This document shows, piece by piece, positions 31,625 through 45,748 of a stretch of DNA of 64,000 nt. The notes under the pieces are model-generated. The model saw only the letters and a program-made list of their open reading frames with translations. It did no database searches and had not been told where the DNA came from. The DNA is from a virus, in IMG/VR virus record IMGVR_UViG_3300044710_000107, positions 24,246 to 88,245 of that record; one strand, given 5' to 3'. How positions within the stretch are numbered: position 1 is the stretch's first letter; every line of letters starts with the position of its first letter. A program made the position numbers and the translations under genes.

Positions 31625-32416
31625 CTATTCCGGCGCCTTCAGTGCTGGCGGCGGCCGCGCCGCCTGCATCAGCGGCTCAGGGCGCTTCCAAGTATTTGGG
31701 TCGGCCAGAATTTGCTCCCAAACCACCGGATGCTTTTTCTCGAAGTCTGGCCAACGGTCGCCGCGCACGAAAACGCCAGCTCTCGGCCGCAGCCATCCCG
31801 TTCCGCCACCAGCGATCCACCGTCGTATGTCGACGCGCTGCCGCGTGAAATCGCTCCGGGTGACGAAGCCGGTGGTGTGCAGCAGCGCCGCGATGCGAAG
31901 GGCGCCAATTTTCCAATGCGTCAACTGCGCCGGAGCCGACGCCCCGGCGCGAACGTCGGGCACGTAGTCGGGCAGGTTGTATCGCCGCACCGGAACCAAT
32001 TCATGCCAATCATCGCCCGGAGCAAAAAGCCGCCGGTCCTCATTTGGCAACGGAGGCCAGAACGTTGGCCATGCTGCGTATTTCGGTGCCGCGCCGCGAA
32101 ACATGACTACGGTTATCGAGCAATGCGGCGCCAGCGCGGCGAGTTCACCAGCTTCAAATTCCGGCACAAGCGCGGCTCGGTAATCCGGCCCTTCGCGATC
32201 GGTGACCCATCGATCCTCGGCGGCTTGGATGAGAACCTTGGCGTTGAGCTTCAGTTTCGCCTGAACGCCGACTTGGCATCCATCCGCGTTCCGCACCAGC
32301 AAGATATCCCAACCCCAGGTCTCCGGATACGCGGTCCACTCCTTTGGGACCGCGGCGATGAACGCGGCGCAGAGTTCCGTCTCCGTCTTAAACGGCGCCT
32401 CTTTCTTCTTCCTCAT
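31625..32416 (-). CDS. Nuclease-like protein of unknown role (possible PD-(D/E)xK fold)
   Basis: A 263-residue protein. Residues 25-60 contain W-G-W-D-I-L-L-V-R, then G-V-Q-A-K-L-K-L-N-A-K-V-L-I-Q-A. The D followed by Q-x-K matches the core of PD-(D/E)xK nucleases of the Q-x-K type. The second half has several W/P-rich segments (W-P-T-F-W-P-P-L-P-N-E-D-R-R-L-F). It is ATGA-coupled to the glycosyltransferase gene. Proteins with this start occur in other phages without known function. The assignment rests on one short motif. Confidence 0.5.
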   Translation of the reverse strand: MRKKKEAPFKTETELCAAFIAAVPKEWTAYPETWGWDILLVRNADGCQVGVQAKLKLNAKVLIQAAEDRWVTDREGPDYRAALVPEFEAGELAALAPHCSITVVMFRGAAPKYAAWPTFWPPLPNEDRRLFAPGDDWHELVPVRRYNLPDYVPDVRAGASAPAQLTHWKIGALRIAALLHTTGFVTRSDFTRQRVDIRRWIAGGGTGWLRPRAGVFVRGDRWPDFEKKHPVVWEQILADPNTWKRPEPLMQAARPPPALKAPE

Positions 32417-33609
32417 TCCGCAGCATTGCGCACCGCCAACGACCCGTCAAGCCGCTGCGGATACCGCCGCGTCAGCCAGTCGAGGTCGGTGCGGTCCGGG
32501 TGCGGCTCGTACCAGCCGGCCCCGGCATACACGTCCATCACGTCGCGGAAGTAGCGGTCGTACATCAGCGACACCCGCTCCATCGAATAGTTCGCCTCGG
32601 CCCACTGGCGGCAGGCCTCGGGTCTGATGCGGTCGATGTTCCGCGCTGCCCAGAGCATGTCGGCAAATGTCCGACAGCGGAAGCCGGTCAGCCCATGCAA
32701 GTTCGTTTCGGGGAAAACTCCCCAATCCGAGGTGATGATCGGCGTCCCCGACAGCATTGCCTCGATCTGCACGCCGCCGAACGGCTCGTTGAACTGGCTC
32801 AGGACAAAAACGCCCTTGGCATCGGCCATCAGCCGGCGCCGCATCTCGACATCAGCATAGCCCACGAATTCGACGTTGCCTGGAACCGGCGGCTGCCCAT
32901 TCCCGCCATAGCCGGCGTCGGAAAGGCTGCCCTGGCCCGCCACGATGAGCCGAAATCCGAGCTTCTCGGCCAATTGCATTACGATATGTAGACCCTTTCC
33001 CGTCCCGAGCCTCCCGACGAACAGGAAGTAGTCCTTCTTCACCAGCTGGTAATCGAATTGGCTCACGTCGAAAAAGTTCGGAATGCACACGTCATAATTG
33101 CTGCTGTGCCCGGCCTCGCCTACGGCGGTCAGACCTTGATAGGCTGAAAGGAGGGCGTAACTTTCAAAGACCTTCCAGCGGGCGAAATATCCTCCTGCGT
33201 AGCCGCAGCCCGGCTCAACCGAAATCAGGTCGGGATGCGCGTCGCACACCGGCTTGTTGCCCGCCCCCCAGGTCGCAAGGATGAAGTCCAGCGGCTCCTT
33301 GCGTTTCCAGATTTCCCCGATCGCGTTGCGGAAATAGGTCCGGTAGCAACTGTCCTCGACATTGAACTTGAACGTCTCACGGCGAAAATCGAAGCCTGGA
33401 TAGGCGGCGTCCAGATCGCGCTGCGTCGTCACGGCGACCAACTCGTCCGCATCGACCGCGGAACGCTCGTGACCATAGAAAAAGACGGTGTGGCCGAGCG
33501 ACTTCAGCATGGTCGTCAGCTTGCGGGCCTTCTGCGTGTAGGCGCAGGCCATGTAGTCGTCATTTGCGATCGTGTGCGGCGGGGTCAGCATGTGAAAGCG
33601 AAATGCCAT
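32413..33609 (-). CDS. GT4-type glycosyltransferase
   Basis: A 398-residue GT-B fold enzyme. The central F-L-F-V-G-R-L-G-T-G-K-G begins the nucleotide-sugar domain, and F-N-E-P-F-G-G-V-Q-I-E-A-M-L-S-G-T-P holds the two glutamates of the E-x7-E motif of family 4. The N-terminal domain starts with R-F-H-M-L-T-P-P-H-T and keeps Y-G-H-E. It transfers a sugar from a nucleotide donor. It lies next to a polyglycine fibre and a collagen-like fibre gene, so it may glycosylate virion proteins or alter the host surface. Confidence 0.9.
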   Translation of the reverse strand: MAFRFHMLTPPHTIANDDYMACAYTQKARKLTTMLKSLGHTVFFYGHERSAVDADELVAVTTQRDLDAAYPGFDFRRETFKFNVEDSCYRTYFRNAIGEIWKRKEPLDFILATWGAGNKPVCDAHPDLISVEPGCGYAGGYFARWKVFESYALLSAYQGLTAVGEAGHSSNYDVCIPNFFDVSQFDYQLVKKDYFLFVGRLGTGKGLHIVMQLAEKLGFRLIVAGQGSLSDAGYGGNGQPPVPGNVEFVGYADVEMRRRLMADAKGVFVLSQFNEPFGGVQIEAMLSGTPIITSDWGVFPETNLHGLTGFRCRTFADMLWAARNIDRIRPEACRQWAEANYSMERVSLMYDRYFRDVMDVYAGAGWYEPHPDRTDLDWLTRRYPQRLDGSLAVRNAAE

Positions 33610-33622
33610 CTCGACTATCCAA

Positions 33623-34513
33623 TCAGATCGATATGATTATCGCAACGCCATTGCCACCAGGGCCGCCGGCACCGCCGGTCGCACCGGCACCGCCTCCTCC
33701 ACCGCCGCAGCAAAGACCGCCGCGGCCGCCGGTTCCGGCAATTCCGACGTTATTGGAGCCGCCCCCGGTGCCGCCTGTAAACTCAAAGCGTCCAGGAAAC
33801 TGAATTCCGTTCATGCCGGAGTTGTTGCTCGTGCCGCCGGAGCCGCCAGGGATCGTCGGAAAGTACGCCGCCGCTAGCGTGGTCATCGCACCGCCATTGA
33901 AGTTCGTTGTCGTGCAGCCAGCCCCGCCGGAGCCGCCGCCGAACACGAAAAAGTCGCCCACAGTCGCCGTGATCGCCGTACCATTCGCGCCAGTCTGCGC
34001 CCCGCCAGCCTGGCCCGCCTGCCCGGCGTAGGAGAAGAATGATCCAAGATGCCCAATGTTGCCGACGAGGCCTGCCCCCGTCGCCGAGGTTGCTGCGCCG
34101 CCCGAGGAGCCAGAGCCGTTATTGCCAGCGCCACCGCCGCTGGCGCCGATGATGTAGAGGCCGTTCGTGTTATTCGGGACCACCGAGATGACGCTGGATT
34201 GACCGGCACCGGAATTGCCGCCCCCGATCCCGACAAGCACGTAGAGCTCTTCGGGCAGAATAAAAGCCGGGCCAGACCAGATTGATCCAGAGCCGGCCGC
34301 GCCGCCGCCGCCCCCGCCGCCGGCATTGCCGGCCGCACGGGTGAAGCCGCTGCCGCCGTTGCCGCCGCCGCCCCCTAGGATCATGTGGACGAGCGTGCAG
34401 CCCTTCGGCTTTCTCCACCGCTGCCAGAAGTTCGCGGAACCGCCGGCGTTCGCATTGAAAAACTGGACATCGCCGATGCCCTGATCCGGCCACGCGAACT
34501 GATCGAACAGCAT
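33623..34513 (-). CDS. Polyglycine-rich adhesin-like fibre protein
   Basis: A 296-residue protein. The first ~45 residues (F-W-Q-R-W-R-K-P-K-G-C-T-L-V-H-M-I-L-G-G-G-G) match the start of glycine-rich domains in tail adhesins, where F-W-x-x-W-x-K-P leads into the glycine lattice. The rest is dense in G-G and G-x-G runs (G-A-S-G-G-G-A-G-N-N-G-S-G, and C-C-G-G-G-G-G-G-A-G-A at the end), like the polyglycine II sandwich tip of T4-like gp38. It probably recognises the receptor. TGATG couples it to the gene before it. Confidence 0.75.
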   Translation of the reverse strand: MLFDQFAWPDQGIGDVQFFNANAGGSANFWQRWRKPKGCTLVHMILGGGGGNGGSGFTRAAGNAGGGGGGGAAGSGSIWSGPAFILPEELYVLVGIGGGNSGAGQSSVISVVPNNTNGLYIIGASGGGAGNNGSGSSGGAATSATGAGLVGNIGHLGSFFSYAGQAGQAGGAQTGANGTAITATVGDFFVFGGGSGGAGCTTTNFNGGAMTTLAAAYFPTIPGGSGGTSNNSGMNGIQFPGRFEFTGGTGGGSNNVGIAGTGGRGGLCCGGGGGGAGATGGAGGPGGNGVAIIISI

Positions 34514-34980
34514 CAGTAGTCGCCGCCGGTCACGGTCACCGCCCAGCCGGTTCCGGCGCTGCCGGTCGACGTCTCGAACGAAACGCAGATGCCGTACTTC
34601 GCTGGCAATGTCTCGTTGATCGGGATGATCGGATTTGAGCCTTGCAGCGTCAGGCTAGTCGTCGTCTGCGGAAGCGAGACTTCGGCGAGCGCGGCCATCG
34701 TCGTTGCCGTGTTCGTCGTGCCTCCCGAGAAGCTGGTGCAATCCGCGAGGCAGGCCCAGAGGCGTGCCTTGGTCGCGGCTGGGCTGCCTACGGGAACGAA
34801 GCGCACGGCCCTGACATAGCTTCCCGCGTTCGACCCGGCGAGGAAGCACAGGTACATGTTTGCGCCGGTGCCGTCCTCGGCGGTGTTAGCGCTCGGCCCG
34901 ACGATCGTGCCGGAACTGTGCGCCTGCGCGCTGTCGATGCGGGGTGCTCCCGTGTAGATCGGCTGGACATTGGCGGTCAT
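34513..34980 (-). CDS. Beta-rich structural protein
   Basis: A 155-residue protein starting MTANVQPIYTGAPRIDS. It is a string of short strands (T-A-N-V-Q-P-I-Y, Y-V-R-A-V-R-F-V-P-V-G, G-W-A-V-T-V-T-G-G-D-Y). The pattern T-L-Q-G-x-N-P-I-I-P-I-N-E-x-L-P-A-K-Y-G-I-C-V-S resembles jelly-roll-type decoration proteins seen in other phage virions. It lies between the collagen-like and polyglycine fibre genes. Confidence 0.6.
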   Translation of the reverse strand: MTANVQPIYTGAPRIDSAQAHSSGTIVGPSANTAEDGTGANMYLCFLAGSNAGSYVRAVRFVPVGSPAATKARLWACLADCTSFSGGTTNTATTMAALAEVSLPQTTTSLTLQGSNPIIPINETLPAKYGICVSFETSTGSAGTGWAVTVTGGDY

Positions 34981-34989
34981 CGGTCGATC

Positions 34990-36886
<1,897 letters not shown>

Positions 36887-36890
<4 letters not shown>

Positions 36891-38455
36891 GAGAAGAGCC
36901 TCGCCGGGCCGACATCGGAATGTTGCAGGTTCCGGCCGCAGATGTAATTTCCGCCCAGCACGTTCGACTCGACGTGCAGCCGCATCAACCGAGAGGCCAT
37001 CGTTGGTGTGAAGCTCGCGAATTGCTCCTGCGGAACGCCCGGAACCTGTGGGATGACGATGGCCGGTCCGGAAATCTCCGGCGAACGCGCGTTTGCGGCC
37101 CCAACCAACCACGCCGACAGGTCGCCGACTTGCTCGAGGTCTGGCTCGAACTGGTGAAACGAAACACCCTCGTTCGCCGGGGGCGTCTGTTTCGGGCCGC
37201 CGAACCAGCCCGTCTCGAAGAAGCTGCGCACCGGGGTCGACGCGGTGCCGACCACCTCATCAAGGCCGGTCTCGTGCTGCCACAGCGAATAGCCGTGCGC
37301 GCCCGGAACTGAACCGGCCATCACCGGGAACTTTACGCCTTGGGCGAAATAACCGGCGCTGCGGCCGCCGTTCGGCAGCGGCGTGTCGTACCAACAGTTT
37401 TCGCGCACGTTGAAGATGATGGCGTAGTTCGGGACCGTGCTGCCGAACATGCAGGCGCACCACCAGATCTCCCCGTAGCGCGGCACCTTGAAAGCGAAGG
37501 TCTGCGACTCGTACCCCGGCGTCAGGTTATCGAAAAACCAGTCCTGGTTCTGGCTATTCGGCACCTCGACGGCGGTGCCGTTGAACACCAGGAAGCGGTC
37601 AACCGCCGCCCAGAAATAGAGCGTGTCGTACTCGATCACCGAGGCGGTGGAGAGGATCGAGGCCGATGGCGAGATCGTGTTGAAGGCCCAAGCCGGCGCG
37701 CCGCCGATGAAGGTCGCGGTGATCACTTCGGAGAGCGACCAGAACACGGCGGCCGGGCTTTGTGCACCACCGCCGCGCAGCGGCATGCCGGCGATGATCT
37801 TCTGCGCCGAAATCCTGGCGTTGCCGGCGCCGGTCGATCCTTGCGAGACGCCGAGGTAGAGCGGAAGGTTCGGCGCGCTCCACTGCACGAAGCCGTCGAT
37901 GTCAAAGCCGAACACGAACGGCGGCACAGCCACGACGCCACCAGCGAGGGTCGGCTGCACCCAGGTGCCGCTCGGCGGATTCGGGTTGCTGAAGGGCGCC
38001 AGGGGCGTGGCAAGATCGATCTGGCCGATGTAGGGCGTGTTCTTCTGCTGGCTGGCCAGAAACTCCTGATTGGGCACCGCCAAGGCGATGAGCTGCACGA
38101 CATTGCTGGTGGTGTCGAAGATGGCATCGATCGTCCAGCCGATATTGACGCCGGCCGGGAACGCAACCGGCGTCCGGTCCAGGATGCTGATCAGGTTTCC
38201 CTGGGTGTCCGTGATGAGCTGCTGGATGCCGTTTTGCGTGCCGACGTGGATGATGACCTCGTCGCCGCGGTAAAACATATGGACGCGGCGCGGGATGCCA
38301 TTGAGCGAGCCGGTGATCTGCCGGTAGCCCGGCATCTTACGCGGCCGCCCGAGGCGCCACCTTGTCCAAAGTGCATCCAGGTAGCGGTTGGCGTCGAGCT
38401 TCGTGCCGTCGCGCTGGGTGCCTGGTTGGAAGTCGAGGAGGGACGGCTGCCCCAT
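36887..38455 (-). CDS. Tail nozzle-like protein (P22 gp10/T7 gp12/SU10-type)
   Basis: A 522-residue protein. The start is Q-P-S-L-L-D-F-Q-P-G, followed by basic stretches (R-W-R-L-G-R-P-R-K-M-P-G-Y-R). Repeated beta strands with W and F (Y-F-W-A-A-V-D-R-F-L-V-F-N-G) and N-R-E-like blade spacing (I-I-F-N-V-R-E-N-C-W-Y-D) fit the beta-propeller nozzle proteins of podovirus tails. Its place among adaptor and fibre genes agrees. It would form the distal tail tube through which DNA leaves. Confidence 0.75.
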
Positions 38456-38458
38456 GCG

Positions 38459-40186
38459 TCAGTGCCCGAGCGCCAGATAATTGAAGGTCAGCGACTCCGA
38501 CGCATCGCCGTAGACCGGGACGCCAGCGGCCGCCAGCGCACCAAGGGCTAGTGGATGCACCGAGATCGTCCCCGACGCGCCGGTGATCGTAAGCTGCACG
38601 TTCAGGCAGGCGGTAGCGAATGGGCTGGCGAAAGAAATCGTGCCGACGCCGCTAACCGTCGCGCCAGTCCCCCATTGCTCTACGAGGCCGCCGGGAAGAT
38701 CTTGGCTGCCGACGACAGTGAGAGTGTTCGCGAACTGCGAGAAATTGACGGCCTCGTTGCCGGTCGTGCCAGGCAAGGAGACCAGCAGGGATCCGGTTAT
38801 CGTCGAGTTGCCGGTGACGTCGAGGCCGCCGGCGACCGCAAGTCCGCCGTTGATCGCGCCGCCACCTGAAACGCCCAGGCCGCCGGCATCGATCATCACG
38901 CCGCCCGCAGTCACCACGAAGCCGCCGGCCGTTATCGTCGCGCCGCCAGCGGTCACGGTCAGGCCGCCGCTCTCGATGGTGAGCGCCCCCGTCAGCGTAC
39001 CGCCGCCGATCGGCAGGCTGAGGAACAGCAGCCACCATGCGCCATTCGCATCAGTGAAGACGAACGCGGACGATCCTTCCGGGATGGTGAAGTCGGCGGC
39101 CGCGGAACCGCCCTGGATGGCATCGCTGGCCTGTGGCGACAGGATGACGTCGCCACCTTCGGCGAACACGAGGAACGAGAACCGGTTCGTCAGGCTGGTG
39201 GTGAGCGGCAGCGTGAGCGTCAGGCCAGCAGTGCACACGAATGCCGTGTTGGTCGATGACGGCGCGAGCGTTTGGTCGGTGCTGATCGTCGATTCGGCGA
39301 TATTGACGCCGGACAATCCGAGGAGCGCCACCACAGCCGTGGTCGTCGGCGCGGTGAAGATCGATATGCCGACGCTGGTGCCGCCGAGATTGGTCAGCGC
39401 GCCGTTCGCGTTGTTGGCACCCGTGCCGCCGGCGAAGATCGGCAGCACGCCAAGCTGCGCGCCGACGGTAATGAAGCCATCGCCGGTGCAGAAGATAAAG
39501 CCGCTGAGAAGCGGGAGCACCTGAAGCGATGACGCGCCATTGATCTCGTCGGACCCAGAGCACGTGAAAGTCACCGGTCCGGTCCCATCGTTGCGGAATG
39601 CGCAGACCCAGCCATCTCCGAGCGTCGCCGAGGCGCCAAGCTGGAGCGTGCCGGTGGCGCCAGTCCAGTCCAGCACGGTCGAGCGCGCCGAGGCGCCGAC
39701 GGTACCGGTGCTGCTGACCTCCGTGACAGGCCAGTTGATCTGCAACTGGCTGCCGACCGCCTGAAGGCCGTACCCGGCCAGCGCTGCGGCCACGGCCTGC
39801 GATACCGTCGAGCCGATCTGGACCGCCCGCCAAACGCCGTTCGCCGTGGTGTTGTTCGTCAGCGTAATCAGCCAAGTCTGCGTCGTCGCGATAACTGCGA
39901 TCTGGTTTCCGGACTGGTCCGTGACGGTGAAAGTGTTGGTTCCGACGTTCGAGATAATCGACTGCACGCCGGTGGACCCGGTCGAACCGGATGGCATCTG
40001 CAACTGGAGGCTCATGGCCGTTGCGGTGATGTCGAGTTGCGTCGCGACGACCGGCTGCCCCTCGGTCGTTTCAAGCGGCCACACCAGCGCCGTGTTCGTC
40101 GCGATCGAAAGCGCGAGGTAGGACGGCTGCGCGGGCCGGATGGCGACGCCTCCGAAGGCGTTCGTGAAGCTGCTACCAGCCGTCAT
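38459..40186 (-). CDS. Tail fibre with Gp53-like C-terminal knob
   Basis: A 575-residue protein. The N-terminal part anchors to the tail (Y-L-A-L-S-I-A-T-N-T-A-L-V-W-P). The middle has repeated L-G-G-T-S-V and V-T-A-G-G-(A/V)-x-I-(T/D)-A-G-G units typical of beta-helical fibre shafts (about 410-460). The end, L-P-G-G-L-V-E-Q-W-G-T-G, then I-S-F-A-S-P-F-A-T-A-C-L-N-V, is the pattern of the receptor-binding knob common in tail fibres (Gp53-like). It is probably a main host-range determinant. Confidence 0.82.
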   Translation of the reverse strand: MTAGSSFTNAFGGVAIRPAQPSYLALSIATNTALVWPLETTEGQPVVATQLDITATAMSLQLQMPSGSTGSTGVQSIISNVGTNTFTVTDQSGNQIAVIATTQTWLITLTNNTTANGVWRAVQIGSTVSQAVAAALAGYGLQAVGSQLQINWPVTEVSSTGTVGASARSTVLDWTGATGTLQLGASATLGDGWVCAFRNDGTGPVTFTCSGSDEINGASSLQVLPLLSGFIFCTGDGFITVGAQLGVLPIFAGGTGANNANGALTNLGGTSVGISIFTAPTTTAVVALLGLSGVNIAESTISTDQTLAPSSTNTAFVCTAGLTLTLPLTTSLTNRFSFLVFAEGGDVILSPQASDAIQGGSAAADFTIPEGSSAFVFTDANGAWWLLFLSLPIGGGTLTGALTIESGGLTVTAGGATITAGGFVVTAGGVMIDAGGLGVSGGGAINGGLAVAGGLDVTGNSTITGSLLVSLPGTTGNEAVNFSQFANTLTVVGSQDLPGGLVEQWGTGATVSGVGTISFASPFATACLNVQLTITGASGTISVHPLALGALAAAGVPVYGDASESLTFNYLALGH

Positions 40187-40202
40187 CAGATGATCCTCTC
40201 AC

Positions 40203-40874
40203 TCATGGCCGGTTGCGCTCCGACGTTCTGTCTAAAATTCGTTGCAAATCCTGGGACCCCAAGCTCTGCAACTCCATCTGCCACAAATCCTTCCACACCG
40301 GCAGCCTCGGGTCCTCCTTCAGGAATGGCTCGGCCTCGATCAGCGCGCCATAGAGCAGGGCGTTCGGGGTGTAATTGCTGAAGAAATTCTCCTGGTTCGT
40401 GGCGTCAAGAAGCGGCGGCTGCATGTAGCAGTTGAACTCGGCCGGATAATCCTGATCCGGCGTCGGCGCGATCAGCCACGCCTGATAGGAATAGTCGGAA
40501 TAAAAGGCCGGCGGGTTGAGCGGGTCGGTCGCGGTGCTGTCGGGCCAATAGTTGCGGCAGTACTCGTAGCTGCGTGGGAACAGTTGCACCCTGGTATTCT
40601 GGCTCGCGCCGGTCCCGTAATTGATCGAGATCGTGGCGCGCCAGCGGTCCGGCTTCATCACCACTGCGTTGCCGGCTTGCAGGCCAGCCGGCGCGTCGAC
40701 CAGCACCTCCCATTGCCCAAGTAGCTTCAGCATCTGGGCGAGCTTTCGCTCGGCTGCATTGATCAGCCGCGGGAGTTGGTTGAACACAGTCGGGTCGGTG
40801 ACCACGCTGCCGCCCCTCTCTAGATAATTTTGCATATCCGCAACTAAAGAGGAGAAATTTACCGTCGTTGGCAT
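40203..40874 (-). CDS. Tail adaptor protein (SU10/T7 gp11-like)
   Basis: A 223-residue protein with the usual start T-T-V-N-F-S-S-L-V-A-D-M-Q-N-Y-L-E-R-G, then L-I-N-A-A-E-R-K-L-A-Q-M-L. The middle reads F-P-R-S-Y-E-Y-C-R-N-Y-W-P, and the end is helical (T-P-N-A-L-L-Y-G-A-L-I-E-A-E-P-F-L). This matches SU10-type adaptors that join portal and nozzle in short-tailed phages. GAGGAG lies just before the ATG. Confidence 0.82.
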   Translation of the reverse strand: MPTTVNFSSLVADMQNYLERGGSVVTDPTVFNQLPRLINAAERKLAQMLKLLGQWEVLVDAPAGLQAGNAVVMKPDRWRATISINYGTGASQNTRVQLFPRSYEYCRNYWPDSTATDPLNPPAFYSDYSYQAWLIAPTPDQDYPAEFNCYMQPPLLDATNQENFFSNYTPNALLYGALIEAEPFLKEDPRLPVWKDLWQMELQSLGSQDLQRILDRTSERNRP

Positions 40875-40875
40875 G

Positions 40876-43303
<2,428 letters not shown>

Positions 43304-43304
<1 letters not shown>

Positions 43305-44281
43305 CAGCTAATCGCCTCTCTGCGACGCGCCCAGAGATCGAGATGCGATCTTGACATCTTCTCCCTCGTTTCGTCGCTGACCCTGATGCCCTTGCGCCTT
43401 CCTTTCATCTTCGCGGAGAAGGAGGCCACGTTCTCCGGCTTCGCCCACCTGATATGATTGCGCTCTGCGGTCCACACGGCAAGCGCTGCTTTCCTGGCCT
43501 GCCCTCGATCGCTTTCCCAGAATTTTGCGATATTCAGGCGCCGACGCGCGCGGCGCTCTCCTGCCGTGGGCGGTATCGGCTTGGGCGGCGCGGCCGCTCT
43601 GATCTCCGCCTGCCGCGCTGTCGCGATCTCGCTCAGTCGCGTGCGCGTCTCATCGGAATGGCGCTTCCCGGCGTGCGACGTTCGTTGCCGCTCGACGTAA
43701 GTTGGGTTCTTCCATCCCTCTCGCTTGCGCCTCCGCATTTCTTCCTTGTGCGCGGGGTCCGCATAGTACGCCGCCAACTGCCGGGCGACGGTCTCGCGAT
43801 GCGCGAGGCTGTCCCAAAGCCGCTTCTGCGCTGCCGCTCGACGGGCTTTGACGGCTGGAGAGCACACTGCGGCGAAAGTCCCTTTCTCGCCTCCATGGAT
43901 GTTGAAGCCGCGCGGCCACGCCGTTCCGAGCGCGGCGATGAATTCGAGCTCCCTCGCGTGCGTCTCCATTCTGTTTTCACAGACGCAAAGAACTTCGAAA
44001 GCGAATGCCGCCGGTCCATGCTCGGCGACGGCCTCTCGCAGCAGGCTTGAACTGCGCCCGCGGAAATGCTCGTACCGCCGGCGCTCTTTGTTCATCGTCA
44101 TCCCGACATAGGCCATGCCGGTCGGAATGCAGGTGATCTTGTAGACCACCCATTCCTCGGGTAATTTCGATGCAGCCATGACGAGCTTACTCCTCGTTGG
44201 GGTCAGGGGCGCTGGCTCGCCGCACGCGACCAGCGCTCCGATATTCTCTCGTATCCGCGAAGTAATGGCAACAATATTCAT
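43304..44281 (-). CDS. GIY-YIG homing endonuclease with NUMOD3-like tail
   Basis: The GIY-YIG core is W-V-V-Y-K-I-T-C-I-P-T-G-M-A-Y-V-G-M-T near residue 45, followed by R-R-Y-E-H-F and the conserved glutamate in H-A-R-E-L-E-F-I. The tail has NUMOD3-like basic repeats (R-H-S-D-E-T-R-T-R-L-S-E, R-V-S-D-E-T-R-E-K-M-S). The ATG at 44281 has GAGG within the end of the previous gene. ATG 44179 with GAGGAG would give 291 residues starting right before the nuclease. Its stop overlaps the next start (TGATG). Confidence 0.87.
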
Positions 44282-44288
44282 CGCTGCA

Positions 44289-45434
44289 TTACCTCGTGTA
44301 TGCTCTTAAGTTCGGCGCCCATCTTATTGGTGCCCTTGTCCGCTCCTCGCTCCAGCAAAGCGCCTCTGCCTTCGTCGCCTTCTGCTCGATCTGCTGGATC
44401 AACTGCTGCCGCGCCAAGACGGCGTACGGGCTCGATTGCTGCGCCGCGACTTGGTCGGCGGTCGGCGGGATTTCATAAAACAGGGTCGAGGCGAGGCGCC
44501 AGATCGTTGCCTCCAGCCATCGTTGCGGCACTTCCAGGGCGTTCGTCAGCGAGCCGACATCCTGGATGTATCGCCGCACCAGCGCCGACACCGCGCCGTT
44601 GTAGAAGCCCGTCACGTTCGGCGTCGGCCACAGCTTGATCACCGGCTGCTTGAGCTGCCGGTCGATGTAGCTCGAATTCGCCTGGTTCGACTGGAACATC
44701 TTGTTCGGCAGATTGTAGTAGTCGTCGATGTTGAGCGGTCCGATTTCGATGTCCTGGCCGTTGGCGAGGCCGAACTGCACCTGGTTGAGCGTCCATGATC
44801 CCGTGACAGGAAGCACCAGCGCGACGTACGAGGCCGTGATCGACGTTTCGAGGTCGTAGTAGGCCCAGGTTCCGGGCGTGTAGGTCGCGCTCGGCAGCGT
44901 TTGCGCGACGGTGAAGGTGACACCATCAACCGACGTCTGAAGCTGGAGCGCGGCGGTAACCGGCGTGCTGCCGCCCTGGATAACGCCGACGGTATCGAGT
45001 TCGGTCGGACCGCCAAATGCCACGATGACGCCCGGGTTTGGCCCGGCGATCGTGATGTCGCTGTTGGGCGCGCCGGCGAACAGGACGGCGGCGTTGCTGC
45101 CATCGGTGCCCGTTGCGTTGCCGCGGTAGGGCTGTAGGATGCGCCAGTAGGTGTGGAAGGCATCGACGGTGCCGACCGGCATCGGAACGTCCGGCGAGCC
45201 GATGACAGGGCCGAGCAGGATGAATTCCCTCGTCCACAACGGAAATCCGGCATTCACCCACTCGCTTGCCTGGCTGAACAGGAGATCGAGCGCGATCTGC
45301 TGCTGCTCGCCGGAGAGCCGTTCCGGCTGCAAGCCGGCGCGCCTGACAGCGTGATCGATCACCTTCTGGACGTTGAACGGCGTCGCACTGACGGTGCCGC
45401 TGGTCGTGCCCATGCCTGTAACGGTGCCGGCCAT
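44289..45434 (-). CDS. Head-tail connector / tail adaptor-like protein
   Basis: A 381-residue protein. The N-terminal part is helical (V-I-D-H-A-V-R-R-A-G-L-Q-P-E-R-L, then A-S-E-W-V-N-A-G-F-P-L-W-T-R). A beta insert with galactose-binding-like strands (G-T-W-A-Y-Y-D-L) follows, then D-D-Y-Y-N-L-P-N-K-M-F and V-P-Q-R-W-L-E-A-T-I-W-R-L-A at the end, a combination seen in podovirus adaptors between portal and tail. The last ~25 codons include rare AGA, AGG and ATA codons at the edge of the GIY-YIG gene. Confidence 0.7.
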   Translation of the reverse strand: MAGTVTGMGTTSGTVSATPFNVQKVIDHAVRRAGLQPERLSGEQQQIALDLLFSQASEWVNAGFPLWTREFILLGPVIGSPDVPMPVGTVDAFHTYWRILQPYRGNATGTDGSNAAVLFAGAPNSDITIAGPNPGVIVAFGGPTELDTVGVIQGGSTPVTAALQLQTSVDGVTFTVAQTLPSATYTPGTWAYYDLETSITASYVALVLPVTGSWTLNQVQFGLANGQDIEIGPLNIDDYYNLPNKMFQSNQANSSYIDRQLKQPVIKLWPTPNVTGFYNGAVSALVRRYIQDVGSLTNALEVPQRWLEATIWRLASTLFYEIPPTADQVAAQQSSPYAVLARQQLIQQIEQKATKAEALCWSEERTRAPIRWAPNLRAYTR

Positions 45435-45440
45435 CTCAGG

Positions 45441-45668
45441 CTACCACCGGAAAAGCGGCTGGTAGCCGGTCACACTGCCGCCCTCGGCCTTATGCTTGGC
45501 AGTCTCGGGCAAATCGCGAACGCGCTGGCCGTGCGTCGCCTCAATGAAATGCTCGGCGACAGCGGGCGTCATGCCGTGCTCGGCCTCAGCCTGCTTCGGG
45601 TGAGCCGCGATCCATCGGACGTATCGGTTTTGGCGTTTCGAGACGACCGGCACAGGGGCTGCCTCCAT
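45441..45668 (-). CDS. Small protein between structural genes
   Basis: A 75-residue protein (MEAAPVPVVSKRQNRYVRW, then A-H-G-M-T-P-A-V-A-E-H-F-I-E-A-T-H-G). It is helical and charged. Small proteins with K-R-Q-x-R-x-x-x-A/W-I-A-A-H-P-K precede tail adaptor genes in other podoviruses. No Shine-Dalgarno is apparent. Confidence 0.6.
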   Translation of the reverse strand: MEAAPVPVVSKRQNRYVRWIAAHPKQAEAEHGMTPAVAEHFIEATHGQRVRDLPETAKHKAEGGSVTGYQPLFRW

Positions 45669-45748
45669 GGTCGTGGAGAGGACAGCCAGCGGACGGCGCG
45701 CCGGCCCGGTGCGCTACTCTAACAGGCGCCGCCGCCCCGCGCCATCGG